A stretch of DNA of 64,000 nucleotides from Escallonia rubra (lineage: Eukaryota > Streptophyta > Magnoliopsida > Escalloniales > Escalloniaceae). The notes under the pieces are model-generated. The model was not told the origin of the DNA and did no database searches. It was given only the letters and a program-made list of their open reading frames with translations. Shown in pieces: positions 46,401-57,320 of this stretch. Each line of letters opens with the position of its first letter. The first letter of the stretch is position 1. The DNA is taken from NCBI GenBank assembly GCA_033065855.1, contig JAVXUO010001578.1, forward strand, positions 1-64,000, in the 5' to 3' direction. The translations under genes were made by a program, and so were the position numbers.

Positions 46401-47418
46401 ATCCCAATTTTAATTCCACCCGTATTTGGCAATTCTGGGTTGTTTGTGGAGGTGGGTTCAGATGGGGGGTGTGAGATGATAAAATTATGTTAAGCACGTT
46501 TTTTTTAATTCAATACATGGTTCCTGATCATTACAATAGCTAAAAGATAGAAGCATTGCAATAGCTAGCCTTCTTTTAACCATTTTTCAGCTATGTAGCA
46601 GTATTTAATTCAATACATGGTGTTCTGATCAGAGTCATAGCACTTCTAGAAACCCCCACCTCCGCCCCCCAAGTCCCTAACACACAATCTTGCAGAGTTT
46701 CTGCACTGCCTAGGTAGTATGGCAAGTTTCTCGACCATTATTCTAGTCTTGTTTAACCAAAAGCACAGGCAATGCTGGTAAAAAATCAGCATATATGTTT
46801 TGTTTAATCATTTCAGACTTTAAACAAATCGCTAATTTAGGACTATCACATCGCATTTTTCTATCCTTTATGATGCCACAATGAAGCGACATACATATGT
46901 AACCTAAAATAAAAGGCTAAGGATAACATCACGCACATCTCCCCTTTCCCGAGAAGCTAACAAACACATCTGAAGTGTTTCATAAAAACTGTTTTTTGTT
47001 TAAGCTTTCATTTTCTTAGATTCATTATTGAATTCTTAAAAGGAACGAGACACATTGAAATGGCATTTCTTCTTGGATTCATATTTCTCAAATACCGAGT
47101 GTTTGTCCATATCTAGTTGAATTCTCTTATCTATGTGTTGCAAGTCTTTGGTATAGGAAACTGAAGTGGCAATCATGAATTATGGCAATCATAAATTATG
47201 GACTTGTACATAGATTTTTGTACAAAAATGACTGATTAATGGATTAGTCAGGAAGTCATCTATCTTAATTTGTGTTGTTAGTTGTAGATGAATTAGTGGT
47301 AGAGATTACTTTAATTTTACTACACTAGTTTAAAAGCTTTCTAGTTTCCAAATTTTACTTAAAAGTATTACTCATTGCTTATGCTAATGGATGCCAAATA
47401 TGTAGAGACTAGTTTCAG

Positions 47419-48645
47419 ATGGCTGGACGGCAACGTCGACTATTAGAGGAAGAGGTTGAGGCACCACGAACTGAAGACCAGTTTTCACAGGCTCTAGAGG
47501 ACGATGGTTCACAATTTGAGGGTTCACAAGAGGAGACAAAGGGTTCTAGCATACCAGGTTATGATATTACTTCATACTTTAGAAATGAAACTGGATTATG
47601 GTGAGCTTACTTGGTCCAAGATTCGATAAAATCGATTATTTAACATGTGTTACAACCCGTAGTTTATGTCTAAGTCAAATACTATTTTCAGCTCCAAAGA
47701 AGGCGCGGGGAGCTACGATGTGCACAAGTGTTTGAGCTAGGGAGACACAGAAGTATGTGGGGTACAATAACTATGGGAAAATGTATACCGGTGCTGAAAG
47801 AGAGATGCCTGCGTGGCTCGAGACCTTAGCTCGCAAGTCCAATATCTTCCCGATTCATACAACGAGTTTTAGAGATTTCACGCAAGATGATCTGGACGTT
47901 GGGTGGGCTGAAATTACAGTATAATTGTCTCTAGATTGTATACTTATTTAATTTTGTTGTTAACTACCTATCAACTTTTCCATTTCTGGTTTATAATTCA
48001 ATGCACTTGCTAACGTTTCAACTACTGAAATTGATATGGAAATTGTGTATTTCATGTTGAGGTTTAAATTGTGCTTGCAGAAACGTTACACGCCAGACCA
48101 TCCGCTAGCCAAAAAGCATGTATTTGAGAGGCTTGACAGCATGTGGAGATGTTGGAGGTATGAGTTAAAGCAAAAGTACTTTGTGGAGGGTGATCGAGCA
48201 AAATCTCTGCGTAATTTGAATGATCCGAGGGTGGACAAAAGCCAGTGGGAGGTATTAGTTAACTTTTGGTTAACTGATGAAACAAAGGTAAATGATCATT
48301 TGCATGATACATTTAGTGACGTTTATGCCTCGTGTACTAACATGAAAATGAAATCCAGAAAGAGTCGACAACAAACTCGAAAAAAGGAAACTTGATAGGA
48401 CATACATTAGGCTCGAAGTCTATGCCAAGGAAGCAGCAAGAACTGGTAAAAATTTTGTTAATGCATGACAAATGTATGTCATGTGTATCTGTGGATTAGT
48501 GATGTGTACTTACTTGCTATTGTTGATTACTTGGTAGTACATGAAAGATGGAAAGATTCGTTCCCGAACGGAGATGTACATAGTCTTACGCACTCACAAG
48601 GATGGGACTGTCCTAGAGTCTGCAAAGGGAAAGCTAGTAAGTTCT
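47419..48645 (+). pseudogene. En/Spm-type accessory transposase gene (Transposase_24-like)
   Basis: Exon 1 (47419-47600, MAGRQRRLLEEEVEAPRTED) is acidic and ends at GTGAGC. Further exon-like blocks follow: 47692-47920 (MYTGAEREMPAWLETLARKS), 48082-48287 starting after GTGCTTGCAG (NDPRVDKSQWEVLVNFWLTD), a block near 48360-48445, and 48540-48640 (VLRTHKDGTVLESAKGK). The W..LV..W motif and the later THKDGT motif are those of the plant Ptta/En/Spm transposase family (PF03004), a DNA-binding partner rather than the DDE enzyme. One stop interrupts the second block, so it is probably defective. Confidence 0.65.
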
Positions 48646-49870
48646 ATACAACATCCTTTCATTGTCTAGCGACACTTGTTCTGTCAACTCAATTAGTTAT
48701 ATTTCAGCATTAATGTGTTATTAAATGGTATTTGTAACTGCAACAATGCTATCGTAGGTTTCTTTTTTACACTTGTTGTCCAGATTATACGTATGCCTCA
48801 GTACTTTGTGGCCGTTGCTGATGTGATTTTTCAGTGTAGGTAAGTAGTTAGTCAACTTGCTGAGGATTTCATGCATTTTTTGATTGCTTTGATACCTAGT
48901 TTTGTCCTGTTTGGATGGTTTTACAATTTTTGCAGACCTTAAGGTGTTTGGATGGTCCTGTTTTGATTGCTTTGATACCTAGTTTAGTCTGCGGTCTGCA
49001 CCTAGTGTCAAGGAACATGTTTGGCTACTTGGGTTATGGGTCCAAGGTTTGAAGGAACCTACCATCATGAGTGGTGGTGGCATCACTATCATAATTCTCT
49101 GGTTTCCGGTTCCAGAACTCGAAACGGTTGAGCAAAGAACCGATAGCAAAGATTTTGGGGAGGGTGATGGAAGGCTTTCTGGGTGCTTCGTTTCTTCTTT
49201 TACCCGCTAGTATGTCTGATATGGTGGCCATTTAAGCGGAATTTCCTTCTTACTGCTGACAATTACGGCCTAACTGTATAATAAATAATGGTCTTGCCTG
49301 TTCTTCTTTGAGTTGTTATTTGATTAGTTAGTTGATTGGTGACATGGAGAGGTAGAGACGAGTTGTTATTTGATTTGTTATTTGATAAGTGAGATGTAAC
49401 TCTTCGCCTCTTATTTTTCAGCTTATGTTGTTCTTTTTGTCTATGAAAAACATGATATACATTCGTGTTTTGTACCACTTGAATAATAAGTAATTGGTGT
49501 CCCATTTTGTAGGATGGTTGTGATGGCGAGGAGCAAGAAGCAAACAATGCAAATGAAGACGAGTTTCCTTGAGTTGTTCATGGTTTGTTCTGGAGTTTGT
49601 GTGGTTTATATGCTTCATTAGTATTAGGTTATTTCGGGGACATTAAGATTTGTTAGAGTAAAATATGAAATTTTTTAGAATCTTTGTTAGGATGATGTTG
49701 GTGAAATCTTTTGTGATTGGTATTGCAATTAATGGTCAGATTGATGTCTTCTCTATGCAATTAGGTGTTTGAGGATTATAAAATTGTTATGGTTCGATGA
49801 TGTTTATTCCGTGCAGTGTTGTGAAATGAATTAGATGCAATAATTAGTGACAATAAATATGTATCCAGGA
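48646..49870 (+). other. 3' part of the inner CACTA element
   Basis: Non-coding or exon-poor. A 27-bp phrase (TTGATTGCTTTGATACCTAG) recurs at about 48880 and 48963. Text near 49520-49570 (EEQEANNANEDEFP) may be the acidic end of the accessory gene. Confidence 0.4.
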
Positions 49871-50467
49871 AAAGCAGGAAAGGCCTACGGTATATCCGTT
49901 GCCAAAAGTTTAAACACCGTTGCAAAGTGGAGAAACGGCAACGGTATATTTGTTGCCAAGAGTCTTAAAAACCGTAGGCATAGATAAAAAAAAAGGCTAC
50001 AGTAATTCCATAGATAAAAATCAAAAAAATCGTGGGCGTATGTATGAAAGGCCTAAGGTGCAACCGTAGGCAAAAGGCATTAGCCGTAGGCACAGAGGGA
50101 AGAAGGCCTACGGTATGTCTGTAGGTAAAAGTCTTGAAAACCATAAACACAAAAGGAGAAGAGCCTACGTTACATCCGTAGGCAAAAGTTCTGAAAAACG
50201 TAGGGATAGGAATGAAAAAGCCTACGATATATTCGTAGGCAAAAGTCTTAAAAACCGTTGGCATAAGGGACTTATGCCAAACTTGGCATATGTATGTCCC
50301 TACGGAACAGCCGTTGGCTTATGTCTTTACTTCCGTAGGCATATGTCTATGCCATCGGAAGAAGCACCCACGGTATACTACCGTAGGCATAGGCTATGCC
50401 TACGGTACTTTTGAGCTATGCCAACGCTTTAGTACCGTAGGCATAAACTGTTTCTCTTGTAGTGTTT

Positions 50468-52789
50468 AGCGACGGAATTTTCCGTCGCTAAAAGTCGGTA
50501 TTCCGTCGATAAACACTTTTAGCGACGGCGCGCCCGTCGCTAAAAGTCCGTGGGTGAAAACCCCGTCACTAAAAGATTAGCGACAGAATTTGGTGGTCCG
50601 TCGGCAAAATTTTACTTTACCGACGAAATTAATTACTTTTAGCGACGGAATTTTCCGTCGCTAAAGGTGTTTTCTATATTTTATCTAATTTCTGAATTTT
50701 CTGAAAAAAAAATTAAATAAACTTTTAACGACGGAATTACCATCGCAAAAGTTATTAGTTTTGTAGCTAAAATTTTGTCTCTAAAAACGTTTATTAATCT
50801 GTATAAGGACTTTTAGCGACAGAATTCTGTCGCTAAAAGTAAAAAAAAGGCTATTTTTTGTTTTTGTTATTTAATATAAAGTGAAACCTGTTTTATAATA
50901 TTATACCTTAACATCCAATCCAACAAAAATTTTAAACTAGGATTAATCCTTTACAAAATTTCAAGTAATACAAATAAAATTTAAATCATATACACCACAA
51001 ACTAACACTAAATAAAACAAATTACATGTTCACTAAAAAATACAAATCAAGATCCTTGCTCCGAAACCAATATTTCTCTGTCCACAGTTACTTGTTTCTC
51101 TTTGTCGATCACAACCTGAAAAGAAACATTGTACAAATTCGTTTACGATGAACAAAATAAATAGAAGAAGACTAAGGAGTATTTTTTTGGCACGATGAAC
51201 AAGTTTTGGCATGATGTTTACTAACCATTCTCCAATTTAATAGTCCTAAATGATCAAGACCAATGATCAGAAACCGAACAATATTTACTCGTCTTTGGAA
51301 TTAACCCACAAGGCGATTCTTTGTAAGTCACGTGGGCCGAATGTGGAGGGTTGTCTTAACTTGTTTGTAAGATGACTGATCATGTGACCTAAGTTTAGCC
51401 ATTGAACCAAAAGAAAATCTAAGGACAAAGTCCAAGATATTCATCTTGTGATAGGCTAACTTGCATTTAACATCTATGGCTTGCCCATTCTCGTAGTTAG
51501 AACCTTGAAGTTTCAGATACTCAACCTAAGACATTTTCAAGCTGCAGTAATTGAGTCCAGAATTAAACAAAAGTAGAAGATGTTATTTAGATGTAAATTA
51601 ACAGGTACCACCCCCTCCTTCATACAGCCAGCCCCTCACAATTTGAGATAATGTACACTAACATCAAGCAAACTAATCAATCAATGGCCAATAAAACCAA
51701 CCACGCCATATACATGGGGGGTTGAATAGGTATTGTGCAACAAATCAAGAATTCAAATTTAAAGCTCAAACCTTTTTTTTAGGTGACTGACCAAATCAGG
51801 GTTTATTGTTCAGTTAGGCAATTATAAGTTGTAAAAAAGCAGTCAACAAAAGCCTAATATGACAAGTAATTGAGAAAGAGAAAGCAAACCAAGTGAGAAG
51901 TCAGTGTGTGCTAGCGTTTCAGCCCCTCTTGCCTACAGCCGTGGAGGTGCTTCAACAAGCCGCCGTGCTTAAATAAGGAGAGAAGTTTTCCATTCCAAGT
52001 TTTGGCATGATCTTTACTAACCCATATTCAGACGCTATCCCAAAATATTTTGATAGATCCACCATGGGAAAACCCCATGGGAAAACCCCACTTCTCCCGC
52101 CAACACACCCGCAAGCACCGTCCACACCCACTGCCTCACGGCAGTGGGGTTTTCTTCTCACCCAAGCCACGCCGCTCCCGCCGACAGTGGTCTCTCTCTC
52201 TATCACCCACCGTCCCCCATGCCGTAGCCATCATCCACGGCACATCGTACCACGGCAGCCCCCACTTCCATCTTGCAACCAGCCGAAACTCAATCTATTA
52301 TACACATGCGCCACACTCTCAAACACACGCACACTTACACAGGTTCGCACATCTACATACATATATAAACCCATATATCCACACTTATATTCCCACAACC
52401 CACAACAGCCGTAAACCACATACAACATCTCAAAGATAAATGATTTTGGAGATAAAGTAGAAAACTTACCAGAAGGTTTCGCCGACTCGCCGCCGCCGGC
52501 CGGTAGATCTGGACTGGAGAGAGATGCGAGAGTCGTCGCCGGTGGATCTGAATTGCTGAGTGGCTGCCGACTCGTCGCCGGCCGGTGTTGATGGTCGTAG
52601 AGGCTAGAGAGAGATGCGAGAGTGGTGACAGCAGCGTGGGGGAGGCAGGGTGGGGCGGGAAGGCGTGGGAGGCGGGTGGCGAAGGTAGGCGGCGTAAGTC
52701 AGTGTGGGTGTGAGAGAGAGAGTAGCGGCGGAGAGAATGAGAAACTGAAAGAAAGAACTAGGGTTTTTGGTTTTAATACGTAGATTTTT
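50468..52789. other. Body of the outer CACTA element
   Basis: Subterminal palindromes to about 50840, then AT-rich sequence without ORFs, then a C-rich stretch (52060-52440) with only compositional ORFs. No transposase or captured gene is recognised. Confidence 0.5.
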
Positions 52790-53067
52790 ACCGACGGACA
52801 CAATCCGTCGCTAAAATCCCATTTAAATTTTTTTGAGAAAAAAAATGAAAAAATTGAAAATTTTCGAAAATAACATTTAGTGACGGATTTCTCCGTCGAT
52901 AAAAGTCCGTCGCTAAAGATATTTACCGAAGGAGTGTTCCGTTGGTAAAGATCTTTAGCGACGGACTTTTATCGACGGAGAAATCCGTCGCTAAATCTAC
53001 TTTTAGCGACGGATGTAAATCCGTCGCTAAAATTCCGTCGCTAAAAAGGCATATTTTTGTAGTGATT

Positions 53068-53422
53068 CTTTATCGCAGTTGTCACAAGGCACGCATTGAA
53101 CCCACACCACGTCACTTCCCGTGTCTGCAATTGCATAGCTCGCGACCGGTGGGCTTCCGATGGAAATCTTCATGAGGAATGAAAATTCGCCTCGCTTTCC
53201 CGTGGACTCAGGATATGGACGGAAGCGCGTGTTTCGACGGGCTATCGGCCTCCTATCGTGGAACACAGTGTCATGATGAGCTGCAGGGTTGTAGAATGGA
53301 GAGAAGCGCGAGTCACGGTGAATGAGATCAATGGTGAACCCATTCATTTTTGTAGCAGCCGCCAGTGGTTGGACATGGAAATGAGAAAAGATTATCATCA
53401 GTACATAGAATGTGAAGTCCAT
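53068..53422 (-). pseudogene. CDR1-like aspartic protease, copy 2, N-terminal part
   Basis: Begins MDFTFYVLMIIFSHFHVQPL, a hydrophobic signal peptide of about 23 residues, followed by the propeptide GFTIDLIHRDSRFSPFYNPA and the first active site ADTGSDVVW (Asp at residue 100). It stops at the CACTA insertion after PCDNCDKE and resumes at 44239. This half shows what copy 1 has lost. In this family the enzyme is secreted to the apoplast. CDR1 is linked to disease resistance, but a role here is inference. Confidence 0.88.
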
Positions 53423-53500
53423 TGATGAGATTATAGCTATGGTTTATGGACCTTGGAGAGAGGCTGGATTGGTAGTACGCCTTGTTGTGGTGTCAAGACT

Positions 53501-53508
53501 TATATAAT
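53501..53508 (-). promoter_or_regulatory. TATA box of protease copy 2
   Basis: On the minus strand ATTATATAAG lies about 80 bp upstream of the ATG at 53422, a normal distance for a plant promoter. Confidence 0.55.
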
Positions 53509-53768
53509 GTTCTCGAGAAAGATAAGGGAAGATACCGCCCACTCTCCCCATGTCACTTTTTCCTTGGTTCCCACCACCATCATAAGACCAAAAGCTTAAA
53601 GCTTTGTTGAACTTCTTACCAAAAATAAATGATACAGTAATAATTAAACTTTATTAAAGCGATCTTAAAGAGTCGGATTTAATATGTTTTTCAAGCCCCG
53701 AAGCCTGAGTTTCAGTCTGTTTTGTTAGGGTGAGACGTGATAAACCTTAGCATGATGTAGCATGATGC

Positions 53769-53772
53769 TACA

Positions 53773-53803
<31 letters not shown>

Positions 53804-53890
53804 ATCGTTCTTTTACTTACCGAAAATCTCTCTCTCTCTCTCTCTCTTTCCATCGTTCTTTTACTTACCGAAAAAAAGAAACTCTCTCTA
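53769..53890. repeat. CT microsatellite with duplicated flank
   Basis: Two CT runs, each followed by TTTCCATCGTTCTTTTACTT and ACCGAAAA, a tandem duplication of about 53 bp. It lies upstream of protease copy 2. Confidence 0.9.
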
Positions 53891-54438
53891 AGATTATTAG
53901 TTTTTTCGGGACATAAAACACTTTATTAAGACAGAAATTGACATTGTTTCACAACACACTATGTATAATGCTCCTCAATATCGACTGAGATGTACCTCAC
54001 TTCGTGAATGACATGATGTTATCATCAACTTTGTGTCATTTACAAGGACACCACTAGATAAAGTGAAAAAAGATCATGATTTATAATGTCCGACAACCTA
54101 AGTTCCTTTTTTCTTGTCCTAAAATTTCATGTCATGGATGAATTATGATAAGGCCATAGGGCAGACCATATAGAGATTTATTCCTTCTCATGAATGTTCC
54201 ATAATTCTGCATCACTCAAAATGCACCTTGTAATTCACATTTTTTTGAAAGAAAGTTGTGTGATTGAGGTCCCAAACAGCCTGGAAAACCATCGGCACTC
54301 TGAGACTCTTTTGCACAAACGACATGTAGGGGTGCATTTTGCAAATAGTGCATCGGGATGATTGAAACGAATGTTCTTCTATTGTTTCTTTTAAGCCAAG
54401 TTGCATTGTTTTAATTATGAAACCTAGAAATAGACGGC
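53891..54438. other. Unassigned upstream sequence
   Basis: No gene, domain or repeat was recognised in about 550 bp. The last 16 bases before 54455 are the left LINE target duplication. Confidence 0.5.
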
Positions 54439-54454
54439 AATTAAGAAATGAGCT

Positions 54455-55869
54455 GGTTGATAAAGTGACCAAAAGAATCAATAGTTGGACTGTCAAGAAC
54501 CTATCATACACAGGAAGACTACAACTTGCAATATATGTGCTATTTAGCATGCAGCTCTACTGCTGTTCAATCCCTTTCCTACCCAATAAAATCATACCAA
54601 ACAATGAAGCCAAACTTCGAAGTTTTATCTGGCATGGAAAGGATGTTAAGTGCACTGGTGCTAAGGTGGCTTGGAAAGATGTATGCTTACCCAAAAAGGA
54701 AGGAGGACTTGGTCTAAAACAACTTCATGAATGGAATAAGGCTGCCATGGTCAAATACATATGGGACATTACTGCAAAGAAGGACAACCTGTGGATTAAA
54801 TGGTGTCACACCTACATAATCAAAGGTCAGAACTTCTGAACATTTAAAACCCCAGTAGATCAGTCTTGGACTTGGAAGAAGATTATGAAGCTTAGAAGTC
54901 TAGTCCAACCTTTCATCAAATATAATGTTGGAAATGGACATCAGACTTGGTTTTGGCTAGATAATTGGCTTCCTAATGGCCCTATTGTACATCAATATGG
55001 GCTCAGAATTGTGTATGATGCTGCTAGTGATTTGAACTTGAAAGTGAATGAAGCTCAGGAACAAGGGAGATGGCACATCCCTGCAAGGTCTTCAAACTTA
55101 AGACTGTTGAACAATATGCTCTCAGCATCTCACCTTGTGGATGGAAGGGGAGATTACACAACATGGCTGCCTAATCCCAATGGAAAATTCAGCATTAACT
55201 CTGCTTGGAATGCATTAAGAACTAATAGCTCTGTAGTAGAATGGTGGAAAGTGGTATGGTTTTCTGGACATATACCAAAATGTGCATTCATACTATGGCT
55301 GCTATGCAAAAGGAAATTAAGGACCAAGGATAAACTCAAAGCCTGGAATGTGGTAATTGAAGACCACTGCAATCTATGCTCTGAATATAGTGAAACAATT
55401 GAGCATCTATTTATGGAGTGCACTATGGCAAAGGACATATGGAAACAGGTTTGTAAGAAACTACAAATAAACCAGAATTTCTCCTCTTGGCATCAACTCC
55501 TACACCATGCTTGCCACAAGTTCAGAGGCAAGAGTTTTAGGGCTAGATTGAGTAAACTAGCCCTGGCTGTGACAGTTTACAGCATTTGGGAGGAGAGGAA
55601 TCAGAGAATTTTCAGTGGAAAACAACAAAGAAGCTCTGAAATTAGTGCAAAGATACAGAAATGGATGTTCTACAGAATCTTGAGCTGGCCAAAAGCTGTG
55701 GCAACTCGAACCAACCAGCAGTTGTGTTGCAATTGGAACCTACCCTTAACAGTTTTACAATCTTAATGTGTGATGTAAAGTCAGTTAAATAGCATAGAAT
55801 TTAGTTGATGAAGATGTAAGATGATAATGGTTTTCATTGGTAATAAAATGACCTTATACCACAAAAAAA
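54455..55869 (+). mobile_element. 5'-truncated LINE with poly(A) and target duplication
   Basis: The reading LVDKVTKRINSW.. to KDIWKQVCKKLQ is the C-terminal part of a plant L1-type ORF2, beyond the RT core. It includes LSYTGRLQL and GGLGLKQLHEWNKA, and the zinc-binding RT end (HCNLCSEYSETIEHLFMEC, PF13966). One TGA at 54837-54839 replaces an expected Trp. The element ends in AATAAAATG and an A-run. A 16-bp duplication AATTAAGAAATGAGCT flanks it (54439-54454, 55870-55885), proving target-primed insertion of a truncated copy. The ATG at 54417 is in flanking DNA. Confidence 0.92.
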
Positions 55870-55885
55870 AATTAAGAAATGAGCT

Positions 55886-56540
55886 CCAAAAATGTTGTTT
55901 AATACTGCTTTCGGTGACAATTGTGAAACTCAAATGATAATAGTCAAAATATAAAAAGGGAAATATGGTATACATTGGATACAATTGTGAAAGATAGCAT
56001 AAACTCCATGGTTCATTTGAGCAAGTTAAGCTCTAACAATATGATGTTTTAGCTGTTGAAGCTTGACGCCGTCTCTTTAAAGTCAAGGCGACCCTTCCGG
56101 GGAAACCTCTAACTTGCGCAACATTTCTCTCAGTACATCTTATGGTACTATTATTGCATACTTTCCAATATATGCACTTCAATTTTTTTCCTTGTTTATT
56201 CTTGTCAGTAGTTCATCATTTTTTTCCCTTTTCAATTTCGCCTAGTTAAGCATTAAAAGAAAAACAGAAATTTTAAAGGCTAAAAGTGACCATCTTCTTC
56301 ATATATTTTTGGGTATTAAAAACATCAACAAAAATTTTATAGTAACAGCTCCTCTGGTATGATGTACTCCCATGGCTCCTTCTATAACTCATCCAAAAAG
56401 TGTAGCACAATAAAATTTATGGATGACAATGTACGTACTTACACGTGCATCCTCGTCTACACATAAGTTAGATTCTCGGCAAACAAAAACCATACGACAG
56501 TCTCATCGTCTACTTTTCAATCTCTGATGCAAATAGTATG
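55886..56540. other. Unassigned spacer
   Basis: AT-rich with no ORF of note. Two phrases (TTTAAAGTCAAGGCGACCCT, 56076) may be degenerate repeat sequence. Confidence 0.4.
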
Positions 56541-56544
56541 TATA

Positions 56545-56865
56545 ATATCACCCTCAGGATACATTGTGAATATGGTGTAATTGCTTCCCCTGCTTCTAAG
56601 GTATTTGATTCTAGAATTACCCAAGGAAAGCCTCAGTTCTAAGGCAATTCAACCCCATCCAAATATCCCAATAGTTCTGATGACGGTTTTGCACAAAAAC
56701 CTCCAATGAATAGCCCAACCATAATAACGCCGCTAGTCCCAAGAGAGGGACCGACGCCCTGACAAAAGGAGATAGCAAGAACCTGGCCCCTTGTGACATC
56801 AACACTATTATAGACTTGTTGAAAGACTGGAAACAACAAAACAACGACTTCCACCTACCCATGCC
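56545..56865 (-). pseudogene. RNase H-like (RVT_3) relic
   Basis: The minus strand reads SLGTSGVIMVGLFIGGFCAK, then SSELLGYLDGVELP, a stop, and GFPWVILESNTLEA. The order G-GVI, GGF-AK, E-L-GYLDG-L and ESN-LEA resembles the plant RNase H domain (PF13456) found at LINE ends and in solo host pseudogenes. Several catalytic positions are lost. Confidence 0.45.
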
Positions 56866-57099
56866 GGTGAACTCCCCATAGAGGAGGACAAGCTAAAGCC
56901 TAACAAGTAACCCTTCCACCAGATGTTTGGATTGACCCTATAATAGATTGCATGCCGAGATCATAGTTGCCTCTGCCAGATTTGCCTTGGATAGTGGCAG
57001 TGGGGAGGAAGAATCTAGATATCCTACCTTTGAGGGGCTCAACAAAAGAAGAGCCAAGGCCTTGGACCAAATGCAGAGCTATGAGGATAGGCTTACTAA

Positions 57100-57320
57100 G
57101 GCCTATTAGAAACCCTTACGAGGTCTTTTGTCAAAGCCAAACTAGTCCTATGTGCCGCCAAGCATGTGGGTGCCCGGACGGCTGCCCTCAAGTTCACGCC
57201 AAAATGCGAAGGTCTCTTCCATATTTCATGAATCCAGACAAAATGGCTCCTACATCTTCCTCAACCTTGATTTCGGAGAAGTCACTCTTCTTATCAACGG
57301 GCAGTACTTGAAGTACCATG
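57100..57320 (+). pseudogene. Ty3/gypsy integrase C-terminal relic
   Basis: Plus-strand text RSFVKAKLVLCAAKHVGART, then LKFTPKCEGLFHI and INGQYLKYHA, matches the end of Tat/Athila-type pol, where LVLxAAxHVR, SKFxPKWEGPYxI and INGxxLKxYYA are usual. There are frame changes between blocks. The rest of pol upstream is not recognisable. Confidence 0.55.

Larger units (their letters stand above)
44265..50464 (+). mobile_element. Inner CACTA element (6.2 kb)
   Basis: Left end CACTACAAGAAAAGAGCTCT and right end CTGTTTCTCTTGTAGTG, flanked by the 3-bp duplication TTT (44262-44264, 50465-50467). It landed 22 bp inside the left tip of the outer CACTA element. Its subterminal repeats differ from the outer ones (GCCAACGG / CCTACGGTA-type, 44290-44560 and 49870-50450). 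It encodes remnants of an En/Spm-type accessory protein but no TNP2-like transposase. G-tracts occur at 45231-45245 and 45370-45385. Confidence 0.88.
44243..53064. mobile_element. Outer non-autonomous CACTA element, interrupted
   Basis: Left end CACTACAAGAAAAGACACTT (44243) and right end TTTTTGTAGTG (to 53064), flanked by the 3-bp duplication ATT (44240-44242, 53065-53067). Subterminal regions (50465-50840, 52790-53050) carry repeated TTTAGCGACGGA / TCCGTCGCTAAA palindromes. Without the inner element it is about 2.6 kb. The interior (50850-52780) has no transposase. Its insertion splits protease copy 2. Confidence 0.88.
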
